Source: JANQNX01 sp040217095
Lineage (GTDB): Bacteria > Pseudomonadota > Gammaproteobacteria > Eutrophobiales > Eutrophobiaceae
Direction of reading: 5' to 3'
Length of the DNA stretch: 64,000 bases
Assembly: GCA_965229565.1 (NCBI GenBank)
Contig: OZ245888.1
Location: 1,364,001-1,428,000, forward strand
A model generated the notes under the pieces. That model was not told the origin of the DNA. It saw only the letters and a list, made by a program, of their open reading frames with translations, and made no database searches. This document shows positions 50,327-59,588 of the stretch, piece after piece. The stretch's first letter is position 1. The number at the start of each line of letters is the position of its first letter. The position numbers and the translations under genes were made by a program.

Positions 50327-51112
50327 ATGACGCAAGCACTATGGATAGCGAAAACAGGACTGGATGCACAGCAAACGCGTATGGCTGTCATTTCCAATAA
50401 CCTGGCAAACGTCAACACCACCGGTTACAAGCAATCACGACCGGTATTTAATGACCTGCTGTATCAAACAGTAAGACAGCCAGGCGCACAATCATCACAG
50501 AACACGGAGATACCTTCCGGCCTGATGATAGGTACCGGTGTGCGTACCATGTCCACACAAAAGTTCTTTAGCCAGGGCAATATTATTCAAACGGAAAACC
50601 CGCTCGATGTTGCTATTACTGGCAACGGTTTCTTTGAAATCCTGATGCCGGATGGCTCAACTGCTTACACGCGTGACGGCAGTTTCCAGGTCGACTCCCA
50701 GGGCCAGGTGGTGACTTCCAACGGTTTCATCCTGCAGCCATCGATCACGATACCGGCCAACACGGTCAGTGTTACCGTGGGCGAGGACGGTGTTGTAAGT
50801 GCACTGACCGCAGGCAGTACTGCGCCAACCAACGTGGGTAATATCCAGCTGGCCGACTTTATTAACCCGGCCGGTTTGCAGCCTATTGGTGACAACCTGT
50901 TAAAGGAAACGGCAGCCAGTGGTACCGCTACGCTGGGTACGCCAGGACTGACCGGACTGGGCAGGACCGTGCAAGGCGCACTGGAAAGTTCCAACGTGAA
51001 CGTGGTTGAAGAACTGGTGAATATGATTGAAACCCAGCGTGCCTACGAAATGAATTCCAAGGCAATCTCAACTTCGGATCAAATGTTGCAATATGCCAGT
51101 CAGAACCTCTAA
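50327..51112 (+). CDS. flgG: flagellar distal rod protein FlgG
   Basis: This 261-residue protein is the distal rod subunit. It has LWIAKTGLDAQQTRMAVISN, NLANVNTTGYKQSRPVFNDL and NPLDVAITGNGFFEI, with the C-terminal ELVNMIETQRAYEMNSKAIS. FlgG is one of the most conserved rod proteins and this copy fits closely. A ribosome-binding site TGGAGAA precedes the ATG. Confidence 0.97.
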   Translation: MTQALWIAKTGLDAQQTRMAVISNNLANVNTTGYKQSRPVFNDLLYQTVRQPGAQSSQNTEIPSGLMIGTGVRTMSTQKFFSQGNIIQTENPLDVAITGNGFFEILMPDGSTAYTRDGSFQVDSQGQVVTSNGFILQPSITIPANTVSVTVGEDGVVSALTAGSTAPTNVGNIQLADFINPAGLQPIGDNLLKETAASGTATLGTPGLTGLGRTVQGALESSNVNVVEELVNMIETQRAYEMNSKAISTSDQMLQYASQNL

Positions 51113-51126
51113 TTAGGTGAACTGAC

Positions 51127-51852
51127 ATGACTGTAACACACGAATTTTCACGTAACTTATTGATCTTGCTGGTTGTCAATTCTCTGGCGTTGACGGCAGG
51201 TTGCCAGACACCGGCAAAACGTAACCCCGAGTTTGCCGCCGTGCGACCTGCCTTGCCGCCGGTTGAACCCATGGCCAACGGATCTATTTATAAACCGGGT
51301 TTCGATGTGCGCCTGTTCGAAGACATCAAGGCACGCCGCATTGGCGATATCCTGACGATCCGCCTGGCCGAGTCTACCGATGCGAGCAAATCAAATTCAA
51401 CCAACATCGCCAAGGACACGGCAACCAATGTGGATAACCCGACCATACTTGGTGCGTCACCGGAATTTAATGTGCCGGGATTCATTCCACTGGACCGAAC
51501 CCGCAACCTGAGTTTCGAAAGCAATCTCAGTTCGGACCATTCGTTTGATGGTTCCGGCAGCGCCAGCCAGGAAAACGAGTTGACGGGTAACATCAGTGTT
51601 TCCGTGGTCGAGGTATTACCTAACGGTAACCTCATCGTACGTGGTGAGAAACGCGTCACGATCAATAACGGCCCCGAGTACATCCAGTTGTCCGGTATCG
51701 TCAGACCCATCGACATCCAGTCTGATAACACGGTGCTGTCGACCCAGGTTGCTGACGCCACGATTAACTATATCGGTGAAGGCGCGGTTGCCGAGTCCGG
51801 TTTCAAGGGCTGGCTGGCACGTTTTTTCAGCGGCCCGTTCATGCCTTACTAG
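51127..51852 (+). CDS. flgH: flagellar L-ring lipoprotein FlgH
   Basis: This 241-residue outer-membrane lipoprotein forms the L ring. A lipobox is visible at LTAGC (Cys about 26). The body has IYKPGFDVRLFEDIKARRIGD and the conserved ANGNLIVRGEK-type stretch (LPNGNLIVRGEKRVTINNG), with SGIVRPIDIQSDNTVLSTQV near the end. It is followed at once by flgI. Confidence 0.97.
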   Translation: MTVTHEFSRNLLILLVVNSLALTAGCQTPAKRNPEFAAVRPALPPVEPMANGSIYKPGFDVRLFEDIKARRIGDILTIRLAESTDASKSNSTNIAKDTATNVDNPTILGASPEFNVPGFIPLDRTRNLSFESNLSSDHSFDGSGSASQENELTGNISVSVVEVLPNGNLIVRGEKRVTINNGPEYIQLSGIVRPIDIQSDNTVLSTQVADATINYIGEGAVAESGFKGWLARFFSGPFMPY

Positions 51853-51859
51853 GAGACGC

Positions 51860-52966
51860 ATGATGAACAAGTTTACTTTCCTGATTGCACTACTGCTGTT
51901 CCAGGTGTCCGGCCTGTCTTATGCCGAGCGCATCAAGGACGTGGCCAATGTTGCCGGTGTGCGTGACAACCAGTTGGTAGGTTACGGACTTGTGGTTGGC
52001 CTGGACGGTACCGGTGACCAGACAACACAAACGCCGTTTACGATCCAGTCTATTGAAAGCATGTTGAAGCAGTTTGGTATTTCATTACCAGCCGGTTCCA
52101 ATCCTCAGTTGAAAAACGTTGCAGCCGTAATGCTGCACGCAACGTTGCCACCGTTCTCCAAACCCGGTCAGCAAATCGATGTGACGGTATCGTCACTCGG
52201 TAATGCCAAGAGCCTGCGTGGTGGTAGCCTGCTGATGAGCCCGTTAAAAGGTATCGACGGACAGGTGTATGCCATTGCCCAGGGCAACGTCGTGGTGGGT
52301 GGTTTCGGTGTGGAAACGTCAGACGGTTCCAGTGTGTCCGTGAATATTCCCAGTGCCGGCCGCATCCCCAACGGCGCGATTGTTGAACGTTCTGTGCCCA
52401 GTTCTTTTGGTCAATCAGGCTCACTCGTGCTTAACCTGCATCGCCCGGATTTTACGACCGCAAACCGCATGGCCGATGCGATTAACGAGTGGATTGGACT
52501 GGGTAGTGCCCAGCCTATCGATGCAACCTCGGTCCAGGTAACGGCACCGGAAGACTATACCCAGCGTGTCGCCTTTGCCTCGCTGCTGGAAAACATCACG
52601 TTCGAGCCCGGTGCAACTGCCGCGAAGGTTATTGTTAACTCGCGTACCGGCACGGTGGTCATTAACCAGAGCGTAACAGTCAATGAAGCTGCAGTATCAC
52701 ATGGCAGCCTGGTCGTGACGATTACCGAGAACCCGATTATCAGTCAGCCTGGTCCATTCTCTGATGGCACCACGGCCGTGATTCCTTCTTCCGAAATAGA
52801 AGTCACGCAGGAAGATAATCGCATGTTCCTGTTTAACCCGGGTGTGGCGCTGGACGATATCGTGCGCGCGGTCAACCAGGTTGGTGCCGCACCGGGTGAC
52901 CTGGTCGCTATTCTTGAAGCCCTGAAAGAAGCCGGCGCCCTGCGTGCCGAGCTGATCGTCATTTAA
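51860..52966 (+). CDS. flgI: flagellar P-ring protein FlgI
   Basis: This 368-residue periplasmic protein makes the P ring around the rod. A signal peptide ends near residue 23 (VSGLSYA/ER). Typical blocks are IKDVANVAGVRDNQLVGYGL, VGLDGTGDQT and NPGVALDDIVRAVNQVGAAP. The ATG pair at 51860 is preceded by AGGAG; a much longer in-frame extension into flgH is not a credible start. Confidence 0.97.
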   Translation: MMNKFTFLIALLLFQVSGLSYAERIKDVANVAGVRDNQLVGYGLVVGLDGTGDQTTQTPFTIQSIESMLKQFGISLPAGSNPQLKNVAAVMLHATLPPFSKPGQQIDVTVSSLGNAKSLRGGSLLMSPLKGIDGQVYAIAQGNVVVGGFGVETSDGSSVSVNIPSAGRIPNGAIVERSVPSSFGQSGSLVLNLHRPDFTTANRMADAINEWIGLGSAQPIDATSVQVTAPEDYTQRVAFASLLENITFEPGATAAKVIVNSRTGTVVINQSVTVNEAAVSHGSLVVTITENPIISQPGPFSDGTTAVIPSSEIEVTQEDNRMFLFNPGVALDDIVRAVNQVGAAPGDLVAILEALKEAGALRAELIVI

Positions 52967-52978
52967 CAGGTACTCACG

Positions 52979-53845
52979 ATGAAACCGGATCTTTCCAGCG
53001 CCAGTATCTACAACAGCTTCGAGGGCCTGTCACAACTCAAGCTTGCTGCGAAGCAGGACTCGCCCGAGGCCCTGCAAAAGGTTGCCGAGCAGTTCGAGGC
53101 CATGTTTTTGCAAATGCTTATGAAACAAATGCGCGATGCCAATATCGGTGAAGGCCTGTTTGATTCCGATAAGACCCGCTTTTACCAGGACATGATGGAC
53201 CAGCAGTTATCGTTATCCATGGCCGAGAAACGCGGTATGGGTATCGCCGAAAGTATCGTTCGCCAGTTACAGCAAATGGTGAAAAATGAAGATGTTGAAA
53301 AAAGTGAAACATTCGAATTAAACGCATTACCGCCACGTCGTGCCTTCCCGCAGATGAGCAGGGACAGCGTGGTCAAGAGCCAGTCCTTTTCCAGTCCTGA
53401 AGAATATATCAACGCCATGCGACCTTATGCTGAAAAAGCGGCACAGGAACTGGGTGTGCCAACCGGCGTCCTGCTGGCGCAATCGGCACTGGAAACCGGC
53501 TGGGGACAAAAGATCATGCATACCGCTGATGGCAGGAACAGTCATAACCTGTTTGGTATCAAGGCCAGCTCGCGCTGGTCCGGTGACAGTGTGCGCGTTG
53601 GATCGCTGGAATACCGTGAGGGCGTGGCCAAAAAAGAATACTCCGATTTCAGGGTGTACGGATCATACGAGGAAAGTTTTCGTGATTACGTGGATTTCAT
53701 TAAATCCAATGATCGTTACCAGTCTGCATTGAAGCAGGCGGGTAACGCTATTGACTATATCAATGCGTTGCAGGAAGCAGGTTACGCGACCGACCCGAAC
53801 TACGCGGACAAGGTCAGTGACATCATGCAAAGAGAAACAATATAA
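52979..53845 (+). CDS. flgJ: flagellar rod-cap/peptidoglycan hydrolase FlgJ
   Basis: This 288-residue dual protein has an N-terminal rod-cap domain (about 30-100; VAEQFEAMFLQMLMKQMRDA) and a C-terminal glucosaminidase domain (about 140-285; LLAQSALETGWGQKI with the catalytic Glu, then NLFGIKA). It clears peptidoglycan for the growing rod. The two-domain form is the beta/gammaproteobacterial type. Confidence 0.96.
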   Translation: MKPDLSSASIYNSFEGLSQLKLAAKQDSPEALQKVAEQFEAMFLQMLMKQMRDANIGEGLFDSDKTRFYQDMMDQQLSLSMAEKRGMGIAESIVRQLQQMVKNEDVEKSETFELNALPPRRAFPQMSRDSVVKSQSFSSPEEYINAMRPYAEKAAQELGVPTGVLLAQSALETGWGQKIMHTADGRNSHNLFGIKASSRWSGDSVRVGSLEYREGVAKKEYSDFRVYGSYEESFRDYVDFIKSNDRYQSALKQAGNAIDYINALQEAGYATDPNYADKVSDIMQRETI

Positions 53846-53859
53846 ACAGGTAGCAGCGT

Positions 53860-56187
53860 ATGTCTTCTATATTAAATTCAGCGATTAGTGGTTTACTCGC
53901 TTCACAACGAAGCCTGTCCACGGTCAGCCATAATATTTCCAACGTCAATACCGAGGGTTACAGTCGTCAGCGGGTTGAACTGGCATCAAACAATCCGCAG
54001 CGTATAGGCCCTGGTTATGTTGGCAGAGGTGTGACGGTTGATGACATTACGCGTATTGCCGATGATTTCGTTATTTCGCAGTTACGTGTCAGTACAACCA
54101 GTACCAGTGAGGCCGATGCCTTTCTGCAACTGGCCAGTCGCCTCGATAACATGCTGGCCGATGCCGATACCGGGTTAAGCCCAAGCCTGCAAAACTTTTT
54201 TGCCGCCGTACAGGATGTGAATGACTTGCCATCCTCGGTGACTGCACGACAGGTAATGATCAGTGAGGCACAGTCACTCGTAGAACGATTCCAGTTCCTG
54301 GACCAGCGTCTGACCTCGCTGGGTGATGAAGTACGTAACATGCTGAATGAGGATGTTGCCACGATAAACAACCTGGCGAACGCCATTGCCAATATTAACA
54401 GTCGCATTGTTGAAGCAACCGGCCTGGCAGGTGGCGCGCCGCCAAATGATTTACTCGACCAGCGCGACCAGATGATCCTGGAATTATCAGAACTGGTGAG
54501 CGTGAACACGATTCCCCAGAATGATGGCTCGGTAAACGTCTTTATTGGCAAGGGACAGCCACTGGTCATTGGTAACCAGCCCAGCAAGATCGGGGTAAGC
54601 GAAACCTATGATGGTCACTATGAAGTGACCATCACCGACAAGTATTTTTCCTCGGTGATCTCGGACAGTATTACCAGTGGTTCACTCGGCGCAGCACTGT
54701 CATTCCAGTCAGAGATGCTGGAGCCGGCCAGGAATGCCCTTGGTCGTATGGCCATCGGCCTGGCAGAAACGTTTAACGATCAACATCGTCTTGGTATGAG
54801 CCTGGATGGAGATGTCGATACCCCGTTCTTTAAAGTGGGCACGCCCACGATTTATGGTTTGAATGGCGCGCCGACGGTAGCCAGTGCGGCCATCACCGAT
54901 GTTTCCAGTCTGACTGACAGCGATTACCAGCTGGTTTATAACGGTGGTAATACCTATACGTTGACCCGGTTAACCGATAACAAGACCACAACTATTGATA
55001 CCGGCGGCACCTGGCCTTATACATCCGCAGACATAGATGGTTTTAACCTGACGCTGTCGGCTGCAGGCAGCGTGGGTGATCAGTATATTGTCCGACCAAC
55101 CATGGCTGGCAGTACCGGTATGTCGGTATTGATATCGGATCCAAGAAAACTGGCGGTCGCTGCACCGTTAAAGGCATCTGCCGCAACCGACGCAACCGGT
55201 ACTTCCACCAACCTGGGCAACGCGCTAATTAGCGAACCCACCACTACAAGAACTGATGGTGTCGCCATGCTTGGTGTGCCGCTGGCAGCGGATATTGACC
55301 TGACGTTTACTGCCCCCGCGGCAGCCGTGCAAAACGATTCGGCCCTTTCCGGAATACATAGCACTTCGGTAGCTACTGGTGGCGGTGAAGAATATACCAT
55401 CGTAGTAGATGGTATAACCGCGTTCAGTTACACGGCCGGTGGTGCAGGTGATGATGTTACGGCAGCAGAGATTGATGCAGGTTTACTTGCCAATGCGGGC
55501 GCACTGAATGCAGCAGGCATTATCTACAGCGGTAGCGCTGTCGGTGGCGATTTGCAATTCAGCCGAGTTGACGGTGCCTCTTTTGATATTGATGTAACCA
55601 ACACCATGACTGGCACAGCGGGTGGTTTTGCCGGGGCAGATCTTGCTACTGGCACGAATACCGTTAATAACGGTTCGGTAGCAGTAGCCGGTTCGTTCAG
55701 TTATACCAGCCCGGCACCGGGCGGCACACTGGCCTATGACCCGGCCACAGAGAACGCCGGTAAATCCTTTACCATTGCCCTTAATGCCAATGAGTCGGTC
55801 ACTTTTACTATCTCCGGTTTCCCTCAGGATGGTGATGCATTTTCCATTAGTAATAACAACGGTGCCGCCGGCGATAACCGTAACGGTTTGTTATTGGGCG
55901 CGTTACAAAATATGCAAACATTAATCAATGGTACCGCTTCTTACCAGGATGCCTATGGTCAGATCGTGGCCGAAGTCGGTGCCCGCACACGGCAGACAGA
56001 AATCAGCAGCCAGGCACTGGAAGTATTGAAACAACAGGCCTTTGAAGCGCGAGAAAGCGTATCCGGTGTAAACCTGGATGAAGAGGCCGCCAACATGCTG
56101 AGATTCCAGCAATCTTATTCAGCGGCTGCACAAATGATAACGGTGGCCGATAACCTGTTTAACTCGTTAATCGATGCGGTCAGGTAA
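53860..56187 (+). CDS. flgK: hook-associated protein FlgK (HAP1), enlarged
   Basis: This 775-residue protein joins hook to filament. It is longer than the usual 550-680. The N-terminal helix region (SILNSAISGLLASQRSLSTV, SHNISNVNTEGYSRQRVEL) and the C-terminal SGVNLDEEAANMLRFQQSYS are normal. The additional length is in the exposed middle, including residues about 507-606, which nearly repeat a module in FlgE (EYTIVVDGITAFSYT, VTAAEIDAGL, LQFSRVDGASFDIDVTN, ATGTNTVNNG). FlgN is its expected chaperone. Confidence 0.95.
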   Translation: MSSILNSAISGLLASQRSLSTVSHNISNVNTEGYSRQRVELASNNPQRIGPGYVGRGVTVDDITRIADDFVISQLRVSTTSTSEADAFLQLASRLDNMLADADTGLSPSLQNFFAAVQDVNDLPSSVTARQVMISEAQSLVERFQFLDQRLTSLGDEVRNMLNEDVATINNLANAIANINSRIVEATGLAGGAPPNDLLDQRDQMILELSELVSVNTIPQNDGSVNVFIGKGQPLVIGNQPSKIGVSETYDGHYEVTITDKYFSSVISDSITSGSLGAALSFQSEMLEPARNALGRMAIGLAETFNDQHRLGMSLDGDVDTPFFKVGTPTIYGLNGAPTVASAAITDVSSLTDSDYQLVYNGGNTYTLTRLTDNKTTTIDTGGTWPYTSADIDGFNLTLSAAGSVGDQYIVRPTMAGSTGMSVLISDPRKLAVAAPLKASAATDATGTSTNLGNALISEPTTTRTDGVAMLGVPLAADIDLTFTAPAAAVQNDSALSGIHSTSVATGGGEEYTIVVDGITAFSYTAGGAGDDVTAAEIDAGLLANAGALNAAGIIYSGSAVGGDLQFSRVDGASFDIDVTNTMTGTAGGFAGADLATGTNTVNNGSVAVAGSFSYTSPAPGGTLAYDPATENAGKSFTIALNANESVTFTISGFPQDGDAFSISNNNGAAGDNRNGLLLGALQNMQTLINGTASYQDAYGQIVAEVGARTRQTEISSQALEVLKQQAFEARESVSGVNLDEEAANMLRFQQSYSAAAQMITVADNLFNSLIDAVR

Positions 56188-56197
56188 GGGTTAGAAA

Positions 56198-57445
56198 ATG
56201 AGAGTATCAACCAATTTTTACGTACAACGCGGCTTGAACAACATACTCGATCAGCAGTACAAACTGGCTGAAGTACAGGAACAAATCGCTTCCGGCAAAC
56301 GCCTGAATCGTCCTTCCGATGATCCAACCGGGGCGACACAGGTATTGCGCCTGGAGCAAGCCATGTCGACAACAGACCAGTTTCAGCGGAATTCAGACTA
56401 TGCGCGAAACCGTTTAACTCTGGAAGAAGCCACGCTCAAGAACGTACAGGACTCATTATTACGTGTCCGCGAAATTGCGGTACAGGGTGCGAACTCGACA
56501 CTCAGCGATACCGATCGCTATGCGCTCGCACAGGAAGTCAGTGAGCGTTTGAAAGAACTGGTAGGCCTGGCTAATACGCGCGATGCCAACCAGGAATACC
56601 TGTTTGCTGGCTACAAGGTGAATACACAGCCATTTACCCAGGCGAGTGATGGCACGTATATTTATTCCGGTGATCACGGTGAACGTTCATTGCAGATATC
56701 AACTGGCAGACAGATCCAGGACAGTGATGCCGGCAATGATGTATTCATGAATTTGAAAAACGGTAATGGCGCATTTCAGATCACCGCTAACGGTGCCAAT
56801 ACCGGTGATACGATCATTAACCAGGGTCAGGTCATCGACCCTGCTAGCTACAGCGCGACACCCCAGGACTACACGATTTCGTTTGTGACCAACGGCAACG
56901 GTAACGTCGGATATAACGTGGTCGGCAGTGTCGATGGTCAGATTATTCCAGCACCACCGCTGGATGCCACGCTGGATGCGCCTGACTATGTCAGTGGTGC
57001 AACAATACAATTTAACGGCGTCGAAACCGGTTTTAACGGTACGCCACAGCCCGGCGACAGTTTTGCAGTCACAGCCAGCACCAATGAATCCATGTTCAGC
57101 TCTGTACAGAAACTGGTCACGGCACTGGAAATGCCTACGGCAAGCGTAGGTGTTAATGAGTCGGAAGCGTTGAACCTGATTAACCAGTCCCTGGTTGAAA
57201 TCGATAATGCCTTTGAAAATATCACGCAGGTGCGAACCAGCGTTGGTGCCAGGCTTAAAACTATCGATGACCAGGTCAGCGTCAACGAGTCCTACAAGAT
57301 TGAATTACAGTCAACGCTGTCGAATATTCGCGATGTAGATATTGCGGAAGCCGCAGTTGAATTACAGTCGCGCCTGGTTGCATTGGAAGCGGCACAACAA
57401 TCCTATGCCCGGGTTCAGGGTTTGAACCTGTTTGATTTTATTTAG
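56198..57445 (+). CDS. flgL: hook-associated protein FlgL (HAP3)
   Basis: This 415-residue junction protein has the flagellin-like N-terminus (MRVSTNFYVQRGLNNILDQQ, EQIASGKRLNRPSDDPTGAT) and C-terminus (DVDIAEAAVELQSRLVALEA, QSYARVQGLNLFDFI). The central part is variable. It starts 10 nt after flgK and is followed by a strong terminator, closing the flgB operon. Confidence 0.96.
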   Translation: MRVSTNFYVQRGLNNILDQQYKLAEVQEQIASGKRLNRPSDDPTGATQVLRLEQAMSTTDQFQRNSDYARNRLTLEEATLKNVQDSLLRVREIAVQGANSTLSDTDRYALAQEVSERLKELVGLANTRDANQEYLFAGYKVNTQPFTQASDGTYIYSGDHGERSLQISTGRQIQDSDAGNDVFMNLKNGNGAFQITANGANTGDTIINQGQVIDPASYSATPQDYTISFVTNGNGNVGYNVVGSVDGQIIPAPPLDATLDAPDYVSGATIQFNGVETGFNGTPQPGDSFAVTASTNESMFSSVQKLVTALEMPTASVGVNESEALNLINQSLVEIDNAFENITQVRTSVGARLKTIDDQVSVNESYKIELQSTLSNIRDVDIAEAAVELQSRLVALEAAQQSYARVQGLNLFDFI

Positions 57446-57480
57446 GTTCGATTTTTAACATATCTTTTCTCCACCCTCAA

Positions 57481-57521
57481 AAGCCATTGAAAAACATGAG
57501 TTTTTCAATGGCTTATTTTTT
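57481..57521 (+). terminator. strong intrinsic terminator of the flg operon
   Basis: A perfect 15-bp stem (AAGCCATTGAAAAAC and its complement, 57481-57514) with a 4-nt loop ATGA is followed by ATTTTTT. It lies 35 nt after flgL. Confidence 0.95.
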
Positions 57522-57553
57522 ACCTGCCCTGCAAAATTATTCATAACTTTTTC

Positions 57554-57581
57554 TAAAGTTTTTTTCCAGGTGGGCCGATAA
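57554..57581 (+). promoter_or_regulatory. sigma-28 promoter of fliC
   Basis: TAAAGTTT (57554-57561), 12 nt, then a perfect GCCGATAA (57574-57581). This is the FliA consensus except that the gap is one base longer than the usual 11. It lies about 104 nt before fliC, leaving a leader of nearly 100 nt. Confidence 0.85.
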
Positions 57582-57685
57582 GCTCCTCGGAAGCAGTGAA
57601 TATCGATTTTTTTTCGATATATCTGCTAAAGAATAACCTTACTTCCTGTCACGAATAAAAGCAGGAATGAGAAAGGAGCAAAATT

Positions 57686-59512
57686 ATGCCACAGGTAATT
57701 AATACTAACGTAATGTCTCTGAACGCTCAGAGAAACTTGAATGCATCAGGCAGCCGCCTGGCAACCTCGTTACAGCGCTTGTCTTCCGGTATGCGAATCA
57801 ACAGCGCGAAGGACGACGCTGCTGGTCTTGCTATTTCAAACCGCATGACTGCCCAGATTAATGGTCTTAACCAGGCAGCACGAAATGCCAATGATGGTGT
57901 TTCTCTTGCCCAGACTGCTGAAGGCGATCTTAGTGCCATCACCAAAGGCTTGCAGCGCATTCGCGAACTGGCCGTACAGTCGGCAAACGCAACCAACAGT
58001 GCATCGGACCGTCAGGCCCTGCAACAGGAAGTATCTCAGTTGATCGCAGAAATGGATCGTACTGCGGCGGCCTCAAGTTTTAACGGCGTACAATTGCTTG
58101 ACGGTTCATTTACCAGTCAACAGTTCCAGGTTGGTGCAAATGCCGGTCAGGTTATTGACGTATCTTCTATAGCCAGTGCCAGAACTGCTGATATTGGTCA
58201 GTCAGATACTGCCAGTTTTACTACCGGAACAGCTGTCACCGCCGCACTTACCGCGGGTGATTTGACCATTAATGGCGTCGATGTAGGCGCTGTATCTGGA
58301 GATGCTTCAGCGATCGCTGCTGCAATCGCTGCGACTTCACCTTCTGTTACGGCTACTGCTACCAACGCACAAACTGCTATCACGTTTAACGACGTGGTTG
58401 GTACTGAAGCTGTTGCCGCTACTCCTGCTACGCAGGCTCTGGGCGCACTGACTGTTAACGGTACCACTGACGCCGACGCCACCAACGATTACACCCTGGG
58501 TGTAACCGACGGTAGCAACACGCTGGCTATCGACATCACCAACGTCGCTAACGACGGTAGTGATTTCATCACCAAATTGGCTGCTGCATTCGTAACGGAA
58601 GGTTTTGCTGCTGACGGTACAGGTACTGTAAACGGTTACACGCTGGATCTCGGTGGTCAAGCTAACATCACAGACGCTTTAACAAATGACTCATTGACAA
58701 TTGAACGTGCCGACGGTGCTAACTTCACCCTGTCAGAAACCGCTAACGGTTACTCTAACGCTCCGACATTTGCTAATGGTTCAGCGACTTCTGCTGACGG
58801 TGTTGCGGCTGTAAGTGCTGTTGCCCCGACGTATACCCTGACCATCGACGGTACAACTGTTGACGTTTCGGCTTCTGCTGCTGACGGTCGTGTAACGGCT
58901 GCTGATGTTGGTGCTGCTATCAACGGCCTGACTGGTTATACCGCTTCTGGTACCGGTACCACGCTGAGCATCACCAAAGCTGATGGCTCTAACATTGTAC
59001 TGGTTGAAAGCGGTGCTGATTCCGGTGTTGGTGAAGGTCTGGCCGTTGACGGTACTGGCAGTGCTGCAACTGAAACCTATCGCGGTACAGTTAACAACAT
59101 CTCCAGCCAGGGTGCTGCACTTGTCATCGGTGGTAACAATGTCGGTAACGCTGGTCTGACTGCAGGTACAACTGCACTGTCCGGTACGCTGGGTGGTACA
59201 ACCATCGCTAACACTGACATCAGCTCGGTTGACGGCGCTAACGCTGCCATCCTGTCTGTTGACGCGGCCCTTGACACCATCAACTCTTCTCGCGCTCAGC
59301 TTGGTGCTATCCAGAGCCGATTCGAGTCAGTGGTTAGTGCCTTGCAGACCACGGCTGAAAACCTGACAGCTGCCCGTAGCCGAATCCAGGATGCGGACTT
59401 TGCAGCAGAAACAGCGGCCCTGACCAAGGACCAGATCCTGCAGCAAGCAGGTATATCTATCCTGTCCCAGGCCAACGCTCAGCCTCAGCTGGTACTGTCA
59501 CTGTTACAGTAA
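57686..59512 (+). CDS. fliC: flagellin FliC
   Basis: This 608-residue flagellin has conserved D0/D1 ends: VINTNVMSLNAQRNLNASGS, LSSGMRINSAKDDAAGLAIS, and at the C-terminus SRIQDADFAAETAALTKDQI and ILSQANAQPQLVLSLL. The middle (about 180-505) is variable, acidic and rich in Ala, Thr, Gly and Asp, with nearly no Lys or Arg. Within it, about 383-446 (YTLTIDGTTVDVSAS, VTAADVGAAI, LSITKADGSNIVLVES) resembles the module seen in FlgE and FlgK, and about 269-352 gives a weaker second copy (LTIERADGANFTLSET). It has its own sigma-28 promoter and terminator. Confidence 0.97.
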   Translation: MPQVINTNVMSLNAQRNLNASGSRLATSLQRLSSGMRINSAKDDAAGLAISNRMTAQINGLNQAARNANDGVSLAQTAEGDLSAITKGLQRIRELAVQSANATNSASDRQALQQEVSQLIAEMDRTAAASSFNGVQLLDGSFTSQQFQVGANAGQVIDVSSIASARTADIGQSDTASFTTGTAVTAALTAGDLTINGVDVGAVSGDASAIAAAIAATSPSVTATATNAQTAITFNDVVGTEAVAATPATQALGALTVNGTTDADATNDYTLGVTDGSNTLAIDITNVANDGSDFITKLAAAFVTEGFAADGTGTVNGYTLDLGGQANITDALTNDSLTIERADGANFTLSETANGYSNAPTFANGSATSADGVAAVSAVAPTYTLTIDGTTVDVSASAADGRVTAADVGAAINGLTGYTASGTGTTLSITKADGSNIVLVESGADSGVGEGLAVDGTGSAATETYRGTVNNISSQGAALVIGGNNVGNAGLTAGTTALSGTLGGTTIANTDISSVDGANAAILSVDAALDTINSSRAQLGAIQSRFESVVSALQTTAENLTAARSRIQDADFAAETAALTKDQILQQAGISILSQANAQPQLVLSLLQ

Positions 59513-59532
59513 TCGATTGAGTAAAGCAGGAA

Positions 59533-59562
59533 GCGGTCGGGATTTACTCCCGACCGCATTTT
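59533..59562 (+). terminator. intrinsic terminator of fliC
   Basis: GCGGTCGGGA, loop TTTAC, TCCCGACCGC, then ATTTT. It is 20 nt after fliC. The short T-run suggests some read-through to flaG. Confidence 0.85.
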
Positions 59563-59588
59563 AAAAATTAAACCAGGAGGTTAACGCC

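Noticed and set aside
51596..51859. Long N-terminal extension of FlgI into flgH
   Set aside because: A signal peptide, AGGAG ribosome-binding site and the family start all point to 51860.
54015..54587. 190-codon minus-strand frame inside flgK
   Set aside because: It is antisense to conserved FlgK sequence, Ser/Arg-rich and without a plausible start signal.
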